A stretch of 41,390 bases of DNA from Acidimicrobiaceae bacterium (lineage in GTDB: Bacteria; Actinomycetota; Acidimicrobiia; Acidimicrobiales; RAAP-2), in contig PMTL01000094.1 of assembly GCA_003168075.1 (NCBI GenBank), positions 17,126-58,515 of the forward strand, in the 5' to 3' direction. The position numbers and the translations under genes were made by a program. Each line of letters begins with the position of its first letter. Position 1 is the first letter of the stretch. Positions 17,363-25,583 of this stretch are shown one piece after another. The notes under the pieces are model-generated. The model had not been told where the DNA came from. It did not search any database and was given only the letters and a program-made list of their open reading frames with translations.

Positions 17363-18135
17363 ACTTGGTCGCTCGCTCGCGAGGCGACCTGCCTCTCTAC
17401 TGCCTCGAGGGAATTCGCGAGTTCGGTGTCGACGCCGTCATCACCGGGCGGCGCGGTGGGGTGAGCGCCGCTCCCTACGACACGCTCAACCTGGGCGACC
17501 ACGTTGGTGATGAACTTTCATCGGTCCTGCAGAATCGACGCCTCGTCGCGCAAGCAATGGGCGTCGACGCCACGAAGTTCGTGACCGCACGCCAGGTGCA
17601 TGGCGCCGTCGTGAACGACGTCGACTCGTGGACTGGCGACGCACTAGTGGGCGACGCGTTAGTCAGCACTCGCGACGACGTGGCACTCGCGGCCCTCGTT
17701 GCCGACTGCGTACCCCTGCTCGTCGTGGACCCGCATTCGGCGAAGTTCGCCGTCGTACACGCGGGTTGGCGCGGACTCGTCACGGGGGTCATCGCCGCGA
17801 CGCTCGCGCACTTTCACTCGACTGAACTGCGCGTCGTGATCGGCCCACACATCTCTCGCGCGCGCTACCAAGTGGGACCTGAAGTCGCCCAACACTTCGA
17901 CGAGATCTCCGGTGCGTGCTTCCCCGACGTGGGAGATCGGCGTCGTCTGGATCTCGCCGTGGTCGCGCTGAGTCAGTTGGTCGCGGGTGGCGTGCTCGAC
18001 CAGAACGTGACGCTGTGTTGTGCCGACAGCGACAACGACACGTTCTTCAGCGACCGTGCCCAGCGTCCGTGCGGGCGCTTCGGCCTCGTCGCGCGACGCA
18101 CGCCGTACGATTCACGCGTGGGCCAAACACCGTGA
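17347..18135 (+). CDS. pgeF: Peptidoglycan editing factor PgeF (YfiH, laccase-domain family)
   Basis: A 262-aa YfiH/DUF152 protein. The family's metal site is present as His in VTARQVHGAVV, Cys in VADCVPLLVVD and His in VVHAGWRGLV. IGPHISRARYQVG and the C-terminal RFGLVAR follow. Homologues have been described as polyphenol oxidase-like and as purine nucleoside phosphorylases. In E. coli YfiH acts as a peptidoglycan editing factor removing L-Ser wrongly attached in UDP-MurNAc-L-Ser. The neighbours murL and murD2 support the cell-wall role. I use the GTG at 17347, a 16-bp overlap with zur. The frame is open to 17269 only as a shadow of zur. The 3' end overlaps murL as GTGA. Confidence 0.9.
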   Translation: MPVTLNLVARSRGDLPLYCLEGIREFGVDAVITGRRGGVSAAPYDTLNLGDHVGDELSSVLQNRRLVAQAMGVDATKFVTARQVHGAVVNDVDSWTGDALVGDALVSTRDDVALAALVADCVPLLVVDPHSAKFAVVHAGWRGLVTGVIAATLAHFHSTELRVVIGPHISRARYQVGPEVAQHFDEISGACFPDVGDRRRLDLAVVALSQLVAGGVLDQNVTLCCADSDNDTFFSDRAQRPCGRFGLVARRTPYDSRVGQTP

Positions 18136-19412
18136 ACCGCTCCGAACTCTTTCGCTACGTGGACCTAGAAGTGAGCGACGCCAGTCTGATCGGTCACTAC
18201 GAACTCGACGGCCGCCATTTCAGCGAAGAAGTGCACTTTGAGAATGTCACCTCGCTGCAGCGACCGGCGCTCGTCGCGGTCGCGCAGTTGTGGTTCTTCC
18301 TCGCGGGGCTCTCCTACTACAAGGCCGGCGCCGCACGCCACGTCGACCTCGGTGACACACCGATCGGCGTCAAGGGCCGTGCCCTCTTCGACGCCGCATT
18401 GCGCGACGGACTAGGTGAGTTCTCGTTTCGAAATAACTTGCCCCTCGACGACGTCATCATCACTGGCGGCACTGAGGCCACGACATATTCGCCCACGCTG
18501 GAGCCCTCGCGCGTCCTCATCCCCTTCGGCGGCGGCATCGACTCGGTGGTGACTCTCACGCAGCTCGAGCACCTCGACCGGTCGCTCTTCATCGTGAGTC
18601 CCGCCGAGGGACGGTTCGATCCACTCGAGACCACGGCGGCCGTCTCGAAACTCGACGTCGTGCGAGCAACGCGTCGCCTCGACCCGCAGATCCTGCGTGG
18701 CGACGACAACTTCTTCAATGGCCACGTGCCGGTGACCGCGATGGTGACCCTTCTGGCGGCACTGGCCGCTCTCGCCTCGGGTCATGGAGCGGTCGCCATG
18801 AGCAATGAGCATTCCTCTTCCGCGCCGAACGTTCGCTGGCGAGAACGTGACGTGAATCACCAGTGGAGCAAGTCCTGGGAGGCCGAAGTGCTGATTGGCG
18901 ACGCGATCGGCGAACGTGTCGGCGCTGACTTCGTGGTGGCGAGCTTCCTGCGCGACCGTAGTGAACTCTGGGTCGCCCAGCAATTCGCGACGGCGAGTGA
19001 GTATCATCACGTCTTTCGCAGTTGCAACCGGGCGTATTCCCAGTCACCGGGCCAGCGCGCGAAGAATTGGTGCGGAATGTGCGACAAGTGCCTCTTCATT
19101 GACTTGATCCTCGCACCTTTTATCGACCGTGCCACTCTGCGCGAGATCTTCGCAAGCGAACCCGTCTCGGACCCGCGTCTCGACGATTCGCTACGATCGC
19201 TCATCGGCCTCGGACTCGAGCACAAACCTTTCGAGTGCGTCGGTGACCCCGACGAGAGCGCGGTCGCGCTGCGCCACGTGAGCCAACTGTTGCAGTGGAG
19301 CGACGTGCGCCGACTCGGCGAGCTGGCCCGTCTCACCTCGCCCGACCGCGACTTCGCGGAACTACTCGAGACCCAGGGGAGTAGTCGTGTTCCGGCCCAC
19401 TGGCTTCGCTGA
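18132..19412 (+). CDS. murL: UDP-MurNAc-L-Ala-L-Glu epimerase MurL
   Basis: A 426-aa protein recognised as MurL. This enzyme uses ATP to activate and epimerise the terminal L-Glu of UDP-MurNAc-L-Ala-L-Glu to D-Glu. It was described in Xanthomonas oryzae together with MurD2 as an alternative to MurI/MurD. A PP-loop-like ATP site is seen at IPFGGGIDSVVTLTQL (~130-145). SNEHSSS lies near 224-230, and a Cys cluster WCGMCDKC (313-320) lies in the C-terminal third. The GTG start overlaps the pgeF stop (GTGA). The longer open frame from 17916 is antiphase pgeF. It overlaps the next gene, the dedicated L-Glu ligase, by 26 bp, which strongly supports the assignment. MurI is not in this window. Confidence 0.88.
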   Translation: MNRSELFRYVDLEVSDASLIGHYELDGRHFSEEVHFENVTSLQRPALVAVAQLWFFLAGLSYYKAGAARHVDLGDTPIGVKGRALFDAALRDGLGEFSFRNNLPLDDVIITGGTEATTYSPTLEPSRVLIPFGGGIDSVVTLTQLEHLDRSLFIVSPAEGRFDPLETTAAVSKLDVVRATRRLDPQILRGDDNFFNGHVPVTAMVTLLAALAALASGHGAVAMSNEHSSSAPNVRWRERDVNHQWSKSWEAEVLIGDAIGERVGADFVVASFLRDRSELWVAQQFATASEYHHVFRSCNRAYSQSPGQRAKNWCGMCDKCLFIDLILAPFIDRATLREIFASEPVSDPRLDDSLRSLIGLGLEHKPFECVGDPDESAVALRHVSQLLQWSDVRRLGELARLTSPDRDFAELLETQGSSRVPAHWLR

Positions 19413-20703
19413 CCTCACTGACAAGCGCGTCGGTATCTTCGGCTACGGCGTCGAGGGCCACGTCACCGCCCGACGCCTCGCCACGGTGACGTCGAACATC
19501 GTGCTCGTCGATGACGACGCGCGCGACGGAGTCCTCGCCACCAACGACGGAGGACTCGACGCACTGGCGACGTGCGAGATCGTCCTCAAGAGCCCCGGCA
19601 TCCCCCGGCGCCGCGCCGACGTCGTGAGGCTCGAAGACCACGACGTCGTCGTGACCTCCGCGCTGAATCTGTGGCTGCATGAGGTGGACCGCACTCGCGT
19701 CATCGCGGTCACCGGCACCAAGGGAAAATCCACGACGACTTCACTCATTGCTTTCTTCCTGCGCTGCCTCGGCGAGGAAGCGCAGGAACTCGGCAACTTT
19801 GGACGCCCGCCCTACGACCCTGACGTCGACGTGTCCACGGGCTGGCTGGCGCTGGAAGTCTCGAGTTTTCAGTCCGTCGACGTCACCGTGGCGCCCGCGA
19901 TCGTCGTGGTGACGTCGCTCGGCTCGGACCACCTGGACTGGCACGGCTCGCTCGAGCACTACCACGAGGACAAGCTGTCCATCACCCGGGCCTCGGGAGA
20001 ACACGTGACGCTCATCGCGCAAGGTCCCGAACTCGAGCACGCCCGCGAACTCATGGGCGGCCAGCTCGTCGTAGTCCCGGCCGACGAGACCGGTCTCGCC
20101 CAAGAACTCGGTCTGTTGGGTGCCCACAACAATCACAACGTCGCACTCGCACTCGCCGCGTGTGCGCGGGCGACGGGTCGTTCGCTCGGCGACGTCCGCG
20201 AGGCCGTGGCGGCGCGGGCCAATGACTTCGTCGCACTGCGCGGACGCTTGACACTCATCGCGAGCCGCGAAGTGAGCGGGGGTGGAGTCATTCGCTACGT
20301 CGACGATGGTCTAGCGACCGCACCACTGCCGGTCCTGGCGGCCCTCGAAGTATTCGCCAACGAGCCGGTGGCACTGATCGCCGGGGGCTTCGATCGCGGA
20401 GTGGACTACGAACCGCTCGCCGCAGCGCTGCGACAACGCGGTACGGTCACCACGGTGGTGGTCATTGGACCCGCGGGAGAACGTCTGGCCACACTGTTGG
20501 ACGACTCGCACCACGGTGTTCGAGTAGTGCGCGCACTCGACATTGGCGCAGCGGTGATAGCGGCGAGCCAGGCGGTACCCTACGGCGGGGTCGTCCTCTT
20601 TTCTCCCGGGGCACCCAGCTTCGACGCGTATCGCAACTGGTCCGAGCGCAGCGATGACTTCGATCGTCACGTTCACGCCGTCATCAACATGGCCCAGCCT
20701 TAA
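19387..20703 (+). CDS. murD2: UDP-N-acetylmuramoyl-L-alanine--L-glutamate ligase MurD2
   Basis: A 438-aa Mur ligase of the MurD type. A Rossmann-like N-terminal domain (VGIFGYGVEGHVTARRL) is followed by the ATP P-loop VIAVTGTKGKSTTTSL (~105-120), the central motif SLGSDHLDWHGSLEHYHEDKL (~177-197; carbamylated Lys region) and HNNHNVALALAA, then the C-terminal Rossmann fold ending in FSPGAPSFDAYRNW...RG-like segment (SERSDDF). The family adds glutamate to UDP-MurNAc-L-Ala. Pairing with murL marks it as the L-Glu-specific MurD2. The start GTG has a GGGGAG Shine-Dalgarno five bases upstream, inside murL. Substrate stereospecificity is inferred from the neighbour, not from residues. Confidence 0.86.
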   Translation: MFRPTGFADLTDKRVGIFGYGVEGHVTARRLATVTSNIVLVDDDARDGVLATNDGGLDALATCEIVLKSPGIPRRRADVVRLEDHDVVVTSALNLWLHEVDRTRVIAVTGTKGKSTTTSLIAFFLRCLGEEAQELGNFGRPPYDPDVDVSTGWLALEVSSFQSVDVTVAPAIVVVTSLGSDHLDWHGSLEHYHEDKLSITRASGEHVTLIAQGPELEHARELMGGQLVVVPADETGLAQELGLLGAHNNHNVALALAACARATGRSLGDVREAVAARANDFVALRGRLTLIASREVSGGGVIRYVDDGLATAPLPVLAALEVFANEPVALIAGGFDRGVDYEPLAAALRQRGTVTTVVVIGPAGERLATLLDDSHHGVRVVRALDIGAAVIAASQAVPYGGVVLFSPGAPSFDAYRNWSERSDDFDRHVHAVINMAQP

Positions 20704-20790
20704 GTCCCGGAGATTGCTCGTGCGGTCGAACTCATCGCTGATTCGCGCTACCTCCTCGCTCGTCACGGACAAAGGCGAGTGGCAACCTAG
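20692..20790 (+). pseudogene. Possible remnant of a Sir2-type deacetylase N-terminus
   Basis: Directly after the murD2 stop the same frame stays open for 28 codons and reads PEIARAVELIADSRYLLA before drifting to a TAG. This resembles the first helix and strand of Sir2 deacetylases (A.A.ELI..SRYLLALTGAG). Removing one base would continue as LALT. No further homology is visible before the tRNA. It may be a decayed gene or simply chance. The remainder of the 20704-20848 spacer shows nothing else. Confidence 0.2.
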
Positions 20791-20848
20791 GTGTCAAGCA
20801 AGTCCTGAATACGTTTTGGTCTGGATGACCCGAACTATCACAAATACA

Positions 20849-20924
20849 TGGAGCCTGGGAGGAGATTCGAACTCCTGACCTGCGCATTACGAATGCGCTG
20901 CTCTACCGACTGAGCTACCCAGGC
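20849..20924 (-). tRNA. tRNA-Thr (anticodon CGU)
   Basis: On the minus strand the acceptor stem GCCTGGG/CCCAGGC, D-arm GCTCAGTCGGTAGAGC, anticodon stem GCGCA/TGCGC with loop TTCGTAA (anticodon CGT, reads ACG), and T-arm with GTTCGAATC are all complete. The discriminator is T and CCA is encoded. There are 76 nt including CCA. Confidence 0.97.
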
Positions 20925-20959
20925 GCGACTAGAAAGACTACCCGATTCGCGGGCTCTGC

Positions 20960-22060
20960 TTACAGGCGCGCCAGCGAAAGCATCAGGTCGGTCAGCAAGA
21001 GCGACTCGTCGATATTGGTCGACAATCGCTCGTTGGTCTCGATCAGGATGTCGAGCGCCTGCATCGACGAAGAAATGCGGTACTCGGCACGCGACTCGCC
21101 CGCCTCGTCCGACGCTCGCACCTCGATGAGGGCGGCGAGCATACGGTCGCGATAGACCCCGGTGAGGACGCTGAGGCCAAATTTCAGCTCGTCGGATCGA
21201 AACCGCCGCTCTTCACGCTTGAACTGTGCCTCGATCTCCTTGCGGTTCCCCACCGAACGCAGCCCAACGTCCTTGGCCTCTTTCGTGCGACGGGTTATTT
21301 CCTCGACGTGCATCGTCTCCAGGGGTTGCATCGCCGCATCGATCGCGCTAGCGATCTGCATGGCGAGGTGCGTCGCCCCCGAGGCAGATCCCTTCAACTG
21401 ATCGGGCACCGAGCGCCACGTGTCGAGGCGCGCCGAGAGACCGGGGTCGCGCACCAAGACGCGTGCTCGCGCCAAATTCCCTCCGGCCGAGCGCGCTGCG
21501 CCCGCGGCCGCCGCAGCCGAGGCGCCGTCACGGCGCAGTACTTCTTCCAGGTCGGATTCGCTCATGGCCTGGAATTTGATCTCCACGCACCGCGAAACAA
21601 TGGTGTCGAGCGATTCCGGCACGTCCTCGGCGGTGAGCAAGAAGATGGTCTTGGCGGGCGGTTCCTCCAGGGATTTGAGCAAGGCGGGCGCCGACGGGGC
21701 GGCACCCGAGACGGTGAGTTCTACGTCATTGACGATCATGATCTGATAACCGTCGCCGAGCGGTCGGCGCCGGCTGATGCGATCGATTTCTCGCAGGTCG
21801 TCCACCCGCCAGGCCACCCCGGCGCGCTCGGCGACGTGAACATCGGAATCGACACCGGCCAAAACGCGGCGACACGACTCGCACGTCGCGCAACCGAAGT
21901 CGCGACACTGCAGCGCCGCGGCGAAGGCCAACACTGCGTCGTTGACGTTGGAGCCAGTGGGTCCACTGAAGAGGTACGCGTGCACGGGGTGGCGCGCGTG
22001 CTGTCGTAGTGCGGCGATTGCGCGCTCCTGTCCGACGAGGGTGTCGAAGACGTCGCTCAC
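20960..22060 (-). CDS. holB: DNA polymerase III subunit delta'
   Basis: A 366-aa clamp-loader subunit of the AAA+ family. It begins FDTLVGQERAIAALRQ and has the zinc-binding CRDFGCATCESC (~53-64), YQIMIVNDVE as Walker B-like strand, LLKSLEEPPAKTIFLL, and the SRC motif in TIVSRCVEIKF. The P-loop is degenerate (GPTGSNVND, no Lys), as expected for delta', which does not hydrolyse ATP. The start GTG overlaps the tmk stop by 4 bp. The tmk-holB pair downstream of topA is a familiar actinobacterial order. Confidence 0.94.
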   Translation of the reverse strand: MSDVFDTLVGQERAIAALRQHARHPVHAYLFSGPTGSNVNDAVLAFAAALQCRDFGCATCESCRRVLAGVDSDVHVAERAGVAWRVDDLREIDRISRRRPLGDGYQIMIVNDVELTVSGAAPSAPALLKSLEEPPAKTIFLLTAEDVPESLDTIVSRCVEIKFQAMSESDLEEVLRRDGASAAAAAGAARSAGGNLARARVLVRDPGLSARLDTWRSVPDQLKGSASGATHLAMQIASAIDAAMQPLETMHVEEITRRTKEAKDVGLRSVGNRKEIEAQFKREERRFRSDELKFGLSVLTGVYRDRMLAALIEVRASDEAGESRAEYRISSSMQALDILIETNERLSTNIDESLLLTDLMLSLARL

Positions 22061-22659
22061 CAGTGGAGGCGGTCCAGTCGGGAGTCGATGAGCGCGGCGA
22101 CGTCGTCGGGGCTGCCGCGACCGTCCACCACGTACCAGTGCTCGGTGTCGCGCCGAGCCATTTCGAGGTAGCCCTCGCGCACGCGGTCATGGAACCGTGC
22201 GTCGGCCGATTCGAAGCGATCCTCGGCGTTGCGTGCGCGGCGTTCGTTGGCGGTGTCGACGTCGATGTCGATGAGAATCGTCAAGTCCGGGAGACACTCC
22301 CCGATGGCGAGCTCGGTCGCCGCCTCGAGGTCCGCCAAGTCGACGCCGCGGCCGAATCCTTGGTAGGCCAACGTCGAGGCGTAGAAACGATCGGCAGCGA
22401 CGTGGGTCCCGCTACGCAGTGCCGGTCCGATCACCGTGGCGACGTGGTCGGAGCGGTCCGCCAACATCATCAGCGCCTCGGTCACTGGCGACATCTGCGT
22501 TTGCGCGTCGAGCAGCCATCGGCGCAGTTCTGCACCGAGCGGTGTATCACCCGGTTCGAAAACAAAGAGGGCGCCGCGCGCAGCGGCGACGCGACGCGCC
22601 TGGGTGCTCTTGCCGCAGGCGTCGATCCCCTCGAAGGCGACGAACGTCCCTCGGGCCAC
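22057..22659 (-). CDS. tmk: Thymidylate kinase
   Basis: Tmk phosphorylates dTMP to dTDP. The 200-aa protein has the P-loop FEGIDACGKSTQARR (family consensus EGIDG.GKST), the DR motif ADRSDHV, the second DR motif ADRFYASTLAYQG, and DLTILIDIDVDTANERR before the LID. The length is normal. The GTG start shares one base with the topA stop (TAGTG), and the 3' end overlaps holB by 4 bp, so topA-tmk-holB form one transcription unit. Confidence 0.94.
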   Translation of the reverse strand: MARGTFVAFEGIDACGKSTQARRVAAARGALFVFEPGDTPLGAELRRWLLDAQTQMSPVTEALMMLADRSDHVATVIGPALRSGTHVAADRFYASTLAYQGFGRGVDLADLEAATELAIGECLPDLTILIDIDVDTANERRARNAEDRFESADARFHDRVREGYLEMARRDTEHWYVVDGRGSPDDVAALIDSRLDRLHW

Positions 22660-25445
22660 TAGCCGCGTTCCGTACGGGTGGTGGCCGCCGCCAAGGCGGC
22701 GTTGGCCTTGGCGCCTTGGGCCGCGTCCGCGCGTTTGGCGGCGCCGGTAGCTTTCACGGCGGTCGCCTTCTTCGCGGTCGATTTCTTCGCGGTCTTCTTC
22801 GCCGCAACTTTCTTGGCACCCTTTTTGACCGCCGACTTCTTCGCGACGCGGGTCGAGGGCTCGGCGTTTCTGCGCTCGGCCAGGAGTTCACACGCGCGGT
22901 CCAGCGTGAGGGTCTCGGGCATGTCGCCCAGTCGCAGCGTCGCGTTCACCTCACCGTCGGTCACGTAGAGCCCGAAGCGACCCGAGCGAACGACGACGTT
23001 GCGCTTGGTGACGGGATCCTCACCCAAGTCCTTCAAGGGACCAGCGGCGGCGCGGCGTCCGCGCTGCTTGGGCTGGGCCAAGAGACCCAGCGCGCCGGTG
23101 AGATCAATAGTAAAAATCTGCTCTTCGTTCTCGAGCGAACGAGTCTCCTTGCCCCACGTGAGATACGGCCCGTATCGGCCGTTTTGGGCCAACACCGGCT
23201 CGGCGTCGTCGGGATGCGGACCGAGGTCGCGCGGCAGTGACAGCAGCCTCTTCGCGTCGTCCAGCGTGATCGTCTCGGGCGACATGGTCGAAAACAGTGA
23301 CGCAGTCTTGGGCTTATCCTTGGGGTCGCTGACCTCGCCGACCTGGACGTAGGGTCCGTACCGGCCGGCCTTTATGTAAATCGGCTGACCGCTCTCGTCG
23401 TCGATTCCGAGTTCGCGGTCGTTGCTGGGCGCGGCCAGGAGCGCCAGGGCGTGAGTGATGCTGAGCGAATCGGGCTCCGTGGCTTCGGGAATCGAGACCC
23501 GGTCCTCAGCGTGCACCAAGTAGGGGCCGTAGCGCCCCGAACGTACCGACACGCCGAATCCGTCGGGAGCGGTGCCGAGTTCCAGTGAGTTAATGGCCGC
23601 GAAATCGAAGTCGTGCTGCACGTGGGTCATGTGCTCGAGTCCGAGCTTCGCGAGTTCGGTGGTCGCTTCGGGATCTCCGAAGTAGAACTTGCGCAGCCAG
23701 GGCTCGAGGTCCTGTCGTCCGTCGGCGATATCGTCGAGTTGGTTCTCCATTTCGGCGGTGAATTGGTAGTCGACGAGGTCAGCGAAGTACATCTGGAGCA
23801 GATTCACCACCGCGAAAGCGCGAAACGCTGGCACCAGGGACTTGCCCTTCTTCCAGACGTACCCACGCCGATCAATGGTCTTCATCACCGAGGCGTACGT
23901 CGACGGTCGTCCGATGCCGAGGTCCTCAAGTTTCTTAATGAGCGTCGCCTCGGAGAAGCGGTCGGGCGGTTGGGTGTCGTGACTCTTCATCGCGACGCTG
24001 TCGACGCCGACGCCGGCACCCTCAATAAGAGTCGGCAAGATGCGCTCCTGGTCGGCGAGTTCGGCCTCGGGGTTGTCGGTGCCCTCGACGTAGGCGCGGC
24101 GAAAACCCGGGAACTCAATACGCAGTCCCGTCGCGGTCAGACCGGCCTCCACGTCACCCTCAAAACCGATGACAGTTCCGAGGTCGGCGCGAAGTCGCAC
24201 GCGGTCCTGAGTGAGTCGGGCGTCGACCATTTGCGAGGCGATGGTGCGCTTCCAGACGAGGTCGTAGACCGCTAGCTCGTCACCCCCGAGGCTCGCCTGG
24301 GCCTCGTCGAGGGTACGAAAAACTTCTCCGGCCGGTCGGATCGCCTCGTGGGCCTCTTGGGCGTTCTTCACCTTGCGGTCGTAGCGACGAGGAGCGTCGG
24401 CGACGTAGTCGTCGCCGAACATCGACACCGCCATGGACCGCGCGGCGCGAATCGCCTCGTCGGACAGTGTCGTCGAGTCGGTGCGCATGTAGGTGATCCA
24501 ACCCTGCTCGTAGAGACGCTGAGCCGCGCGCATGGTGCGCTCAGGGTCAAAACGCAACTTGCGACTGGCCTCGATTTGTAGCGAGGACGTCATGAAGGGT
24601 GCTTGGGGTCTCTGGGTGCGCGGCGTGGAGGTGACCGACACCACCGTGACGTCCGTGCCCGTCAGCGCGTCAGCGACGGCTCGGGCGGACGGTTCAGTGA
24701 ATACCTCGACGGTCGCGGTGGATTCCAGTTGACCGGCGGCGTCGAAGTTCTTGCCCGTAGCGAGCGACGCGCCGTTCAAGGTGTCGACGGTCGCCTCGAA
24801 GGTCGTCGCGGCAGTAAGCGTCGCAGTGACGTCGAACCACGTGGCCGAGGTGAAGGCCATACGTTCGCGCTCGCGTTCGCACACCAGTCGAATCGCGACG
24901 GACTGCACGCGTCCCGCCGAGCGGGCTTTGTCCACCGCGCGCCAGAGCACCGGCGACACTTCGTATCCCACGAGGCGATCGAGGAAGCGTCGGCCCTCCT
25001 GGGCGTCGACGAGGCGCAGATCAAGATCGCGAGTGTCGTTGACGGCGCGCTCAATGGCGGCCGGGGTGATCTCGTGAAAGACCATCCGCTTGACGGGGAC
25101 CTTGGGGTTGAGAACTTCTTGGAGGTGCCAGGCAATGGCCTCGCCCTCGCGGTCTTCGTCGGTGGCGAGGTAGAGCTCGTCAACTTCTTTGAGGGCGGCT
25201 TTGAGTTCGCTCACGATCTTCTTACGGTCGCTCGACACGACGTAGACCGGCTTGAAGTGGTCGTTGACGTTGATGCCCAGTCGAGCCCACTTCTCGCCCT
25301 TCACCGAGGCCGGGATGTCGGCCGCACTCTGTGGCAGGTCGCGGATGTGGCCAATGGAGGGCTTGACGATGTAGTCCTTCCCGAGCATGCCCTGGATACG
25401 TGTCGCTTTCGCGACCGATTCCACGATTACTAGTGCTCGTGCCAT
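22659..25445 (-). CDS. topA: DNA topoisomerase I (with Lys/Ala-rich C-terminal tail)
   Basis: Type IA topoisomerase, 928 aa. The N-terminal Toprim domain opens with ALVIVESVAKATRIQ and has LATDEDREGEAIAWHL. The active-site Tyr lies in GWITYMRTDSTTLS. Several C-terminal repeats with the GRYGPY motif follow (SGRYGPYLV, AGRYGPYVQ, NGRYGPYLT, SGRFGLYVT). The last ~65 residues are Lys/Ala-rich (KKSAVKKGAKKVAAKKTAKK), a basic tail known in actinobacterial TopA that aids DNA binding and processivity. The ATG at 25445 has a GGTGG Shine-Dalgarno. The GTG at 25454 would add three residues. The 138-bp upstream spacer must hold its promoter, but no clear -35/-10 is visible. Confidence 0.97.
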   Translation of the reverse strand: MARALVIVESVAKATRIQGMLGKDYIVKPSIGHIRDLPQSAADIPASVKGEKWARLGINVNDHFKPVYVVSSDRKKIVSELKAALKEVDELYLATDEDREGEAIAWHLQEVLNPKVPVKRMVFHEITPAAIERAVNDTRDLDLRLVDAQEGRRFLDRLVGYEVSPVLWRAVDKARSAGRVQSVAIRLVCERERERMAFTSATWFDVTATLTAATTFEATVDTLNGASLATGKNFDAAGQLESTATVEVFTEPSARAVADALTGTDVTVVSVTSTPRTQRPQAPFMTSSLQIEASRKLRFDPERTMRAAQRLYEQGWITYMRTDSTTLSDEAIRAARSMAVSMFGDDYVADAPRRYDRKVKNAQEAHEAIRPAGEVFRTLDEAQASLGGDELAVYDLVWKRTIASQMVDARLTQDRVRLRADLGTVIGFEGDVEAGLTATGLRIEFPGFRRAYVEGTDNPEAELADQERILPTLIEGAGVGVDSVAMKSHDTQPPDRFSEATLIKKLEDLGIGRPSTYASVMKTIDRRGYVWKKGKSLVPAFRAFAVVNLLQMYFADLVDYQFTAEMENQLDDIADGRQDLEPWLRKFYFGDPEATTELAKLGLEHMTHVQHDFDFAAINSLELGTAPDGFGVSVRSGRYGPYLVHAEDRVSIPEATEPDSLSITHALALLAAPSNDRELGIDDESGQPIYIKAGRYGPYVQVGEVSDPKDKPKTASLFSTMSPETITLDDAKRLLSLPRDLGPHPDDAEPVLAQNGRYGPYLTWGKETRSLENEEQIFTIDLTGALGLLAQPKQRGRRAAAGPLKDLGEDPVTKRNVVVRSGRFGLYVTDGEVNATLRLGDMPETLTLDRACELLAERRNAEPSTRVAKKSAVKKGAKKVAAKKTAKKSTAKKATAVKATGAAKRADAAQGAKANAALAAATTRTERG

Positions 25446-25583
25446 ATTCACCACCTTTCGTCAGTTCGCCCGTCAGTCGTACTACAAGTTAGACAGCCGC
25501 GCGCAGTACGTCGGCGATGTGCCGGAGTGACTGAGGAAACCGAGTATTTCTAACACTCGACAACGGTCGCGGTGCGACCAGGA

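Noticed and set aside
17916-18131. N-terminal extension of the murL frame
   Set aside because: It lies inside pgeF in another phase. The GTG at 18132 overlapping the pgeF stop is the natural start.
25446-25583. Small gene or riboswitch upstream of topA
   Set aside because: No conserved RNA motif or coding pattern is visible, only a presumed promoter region.
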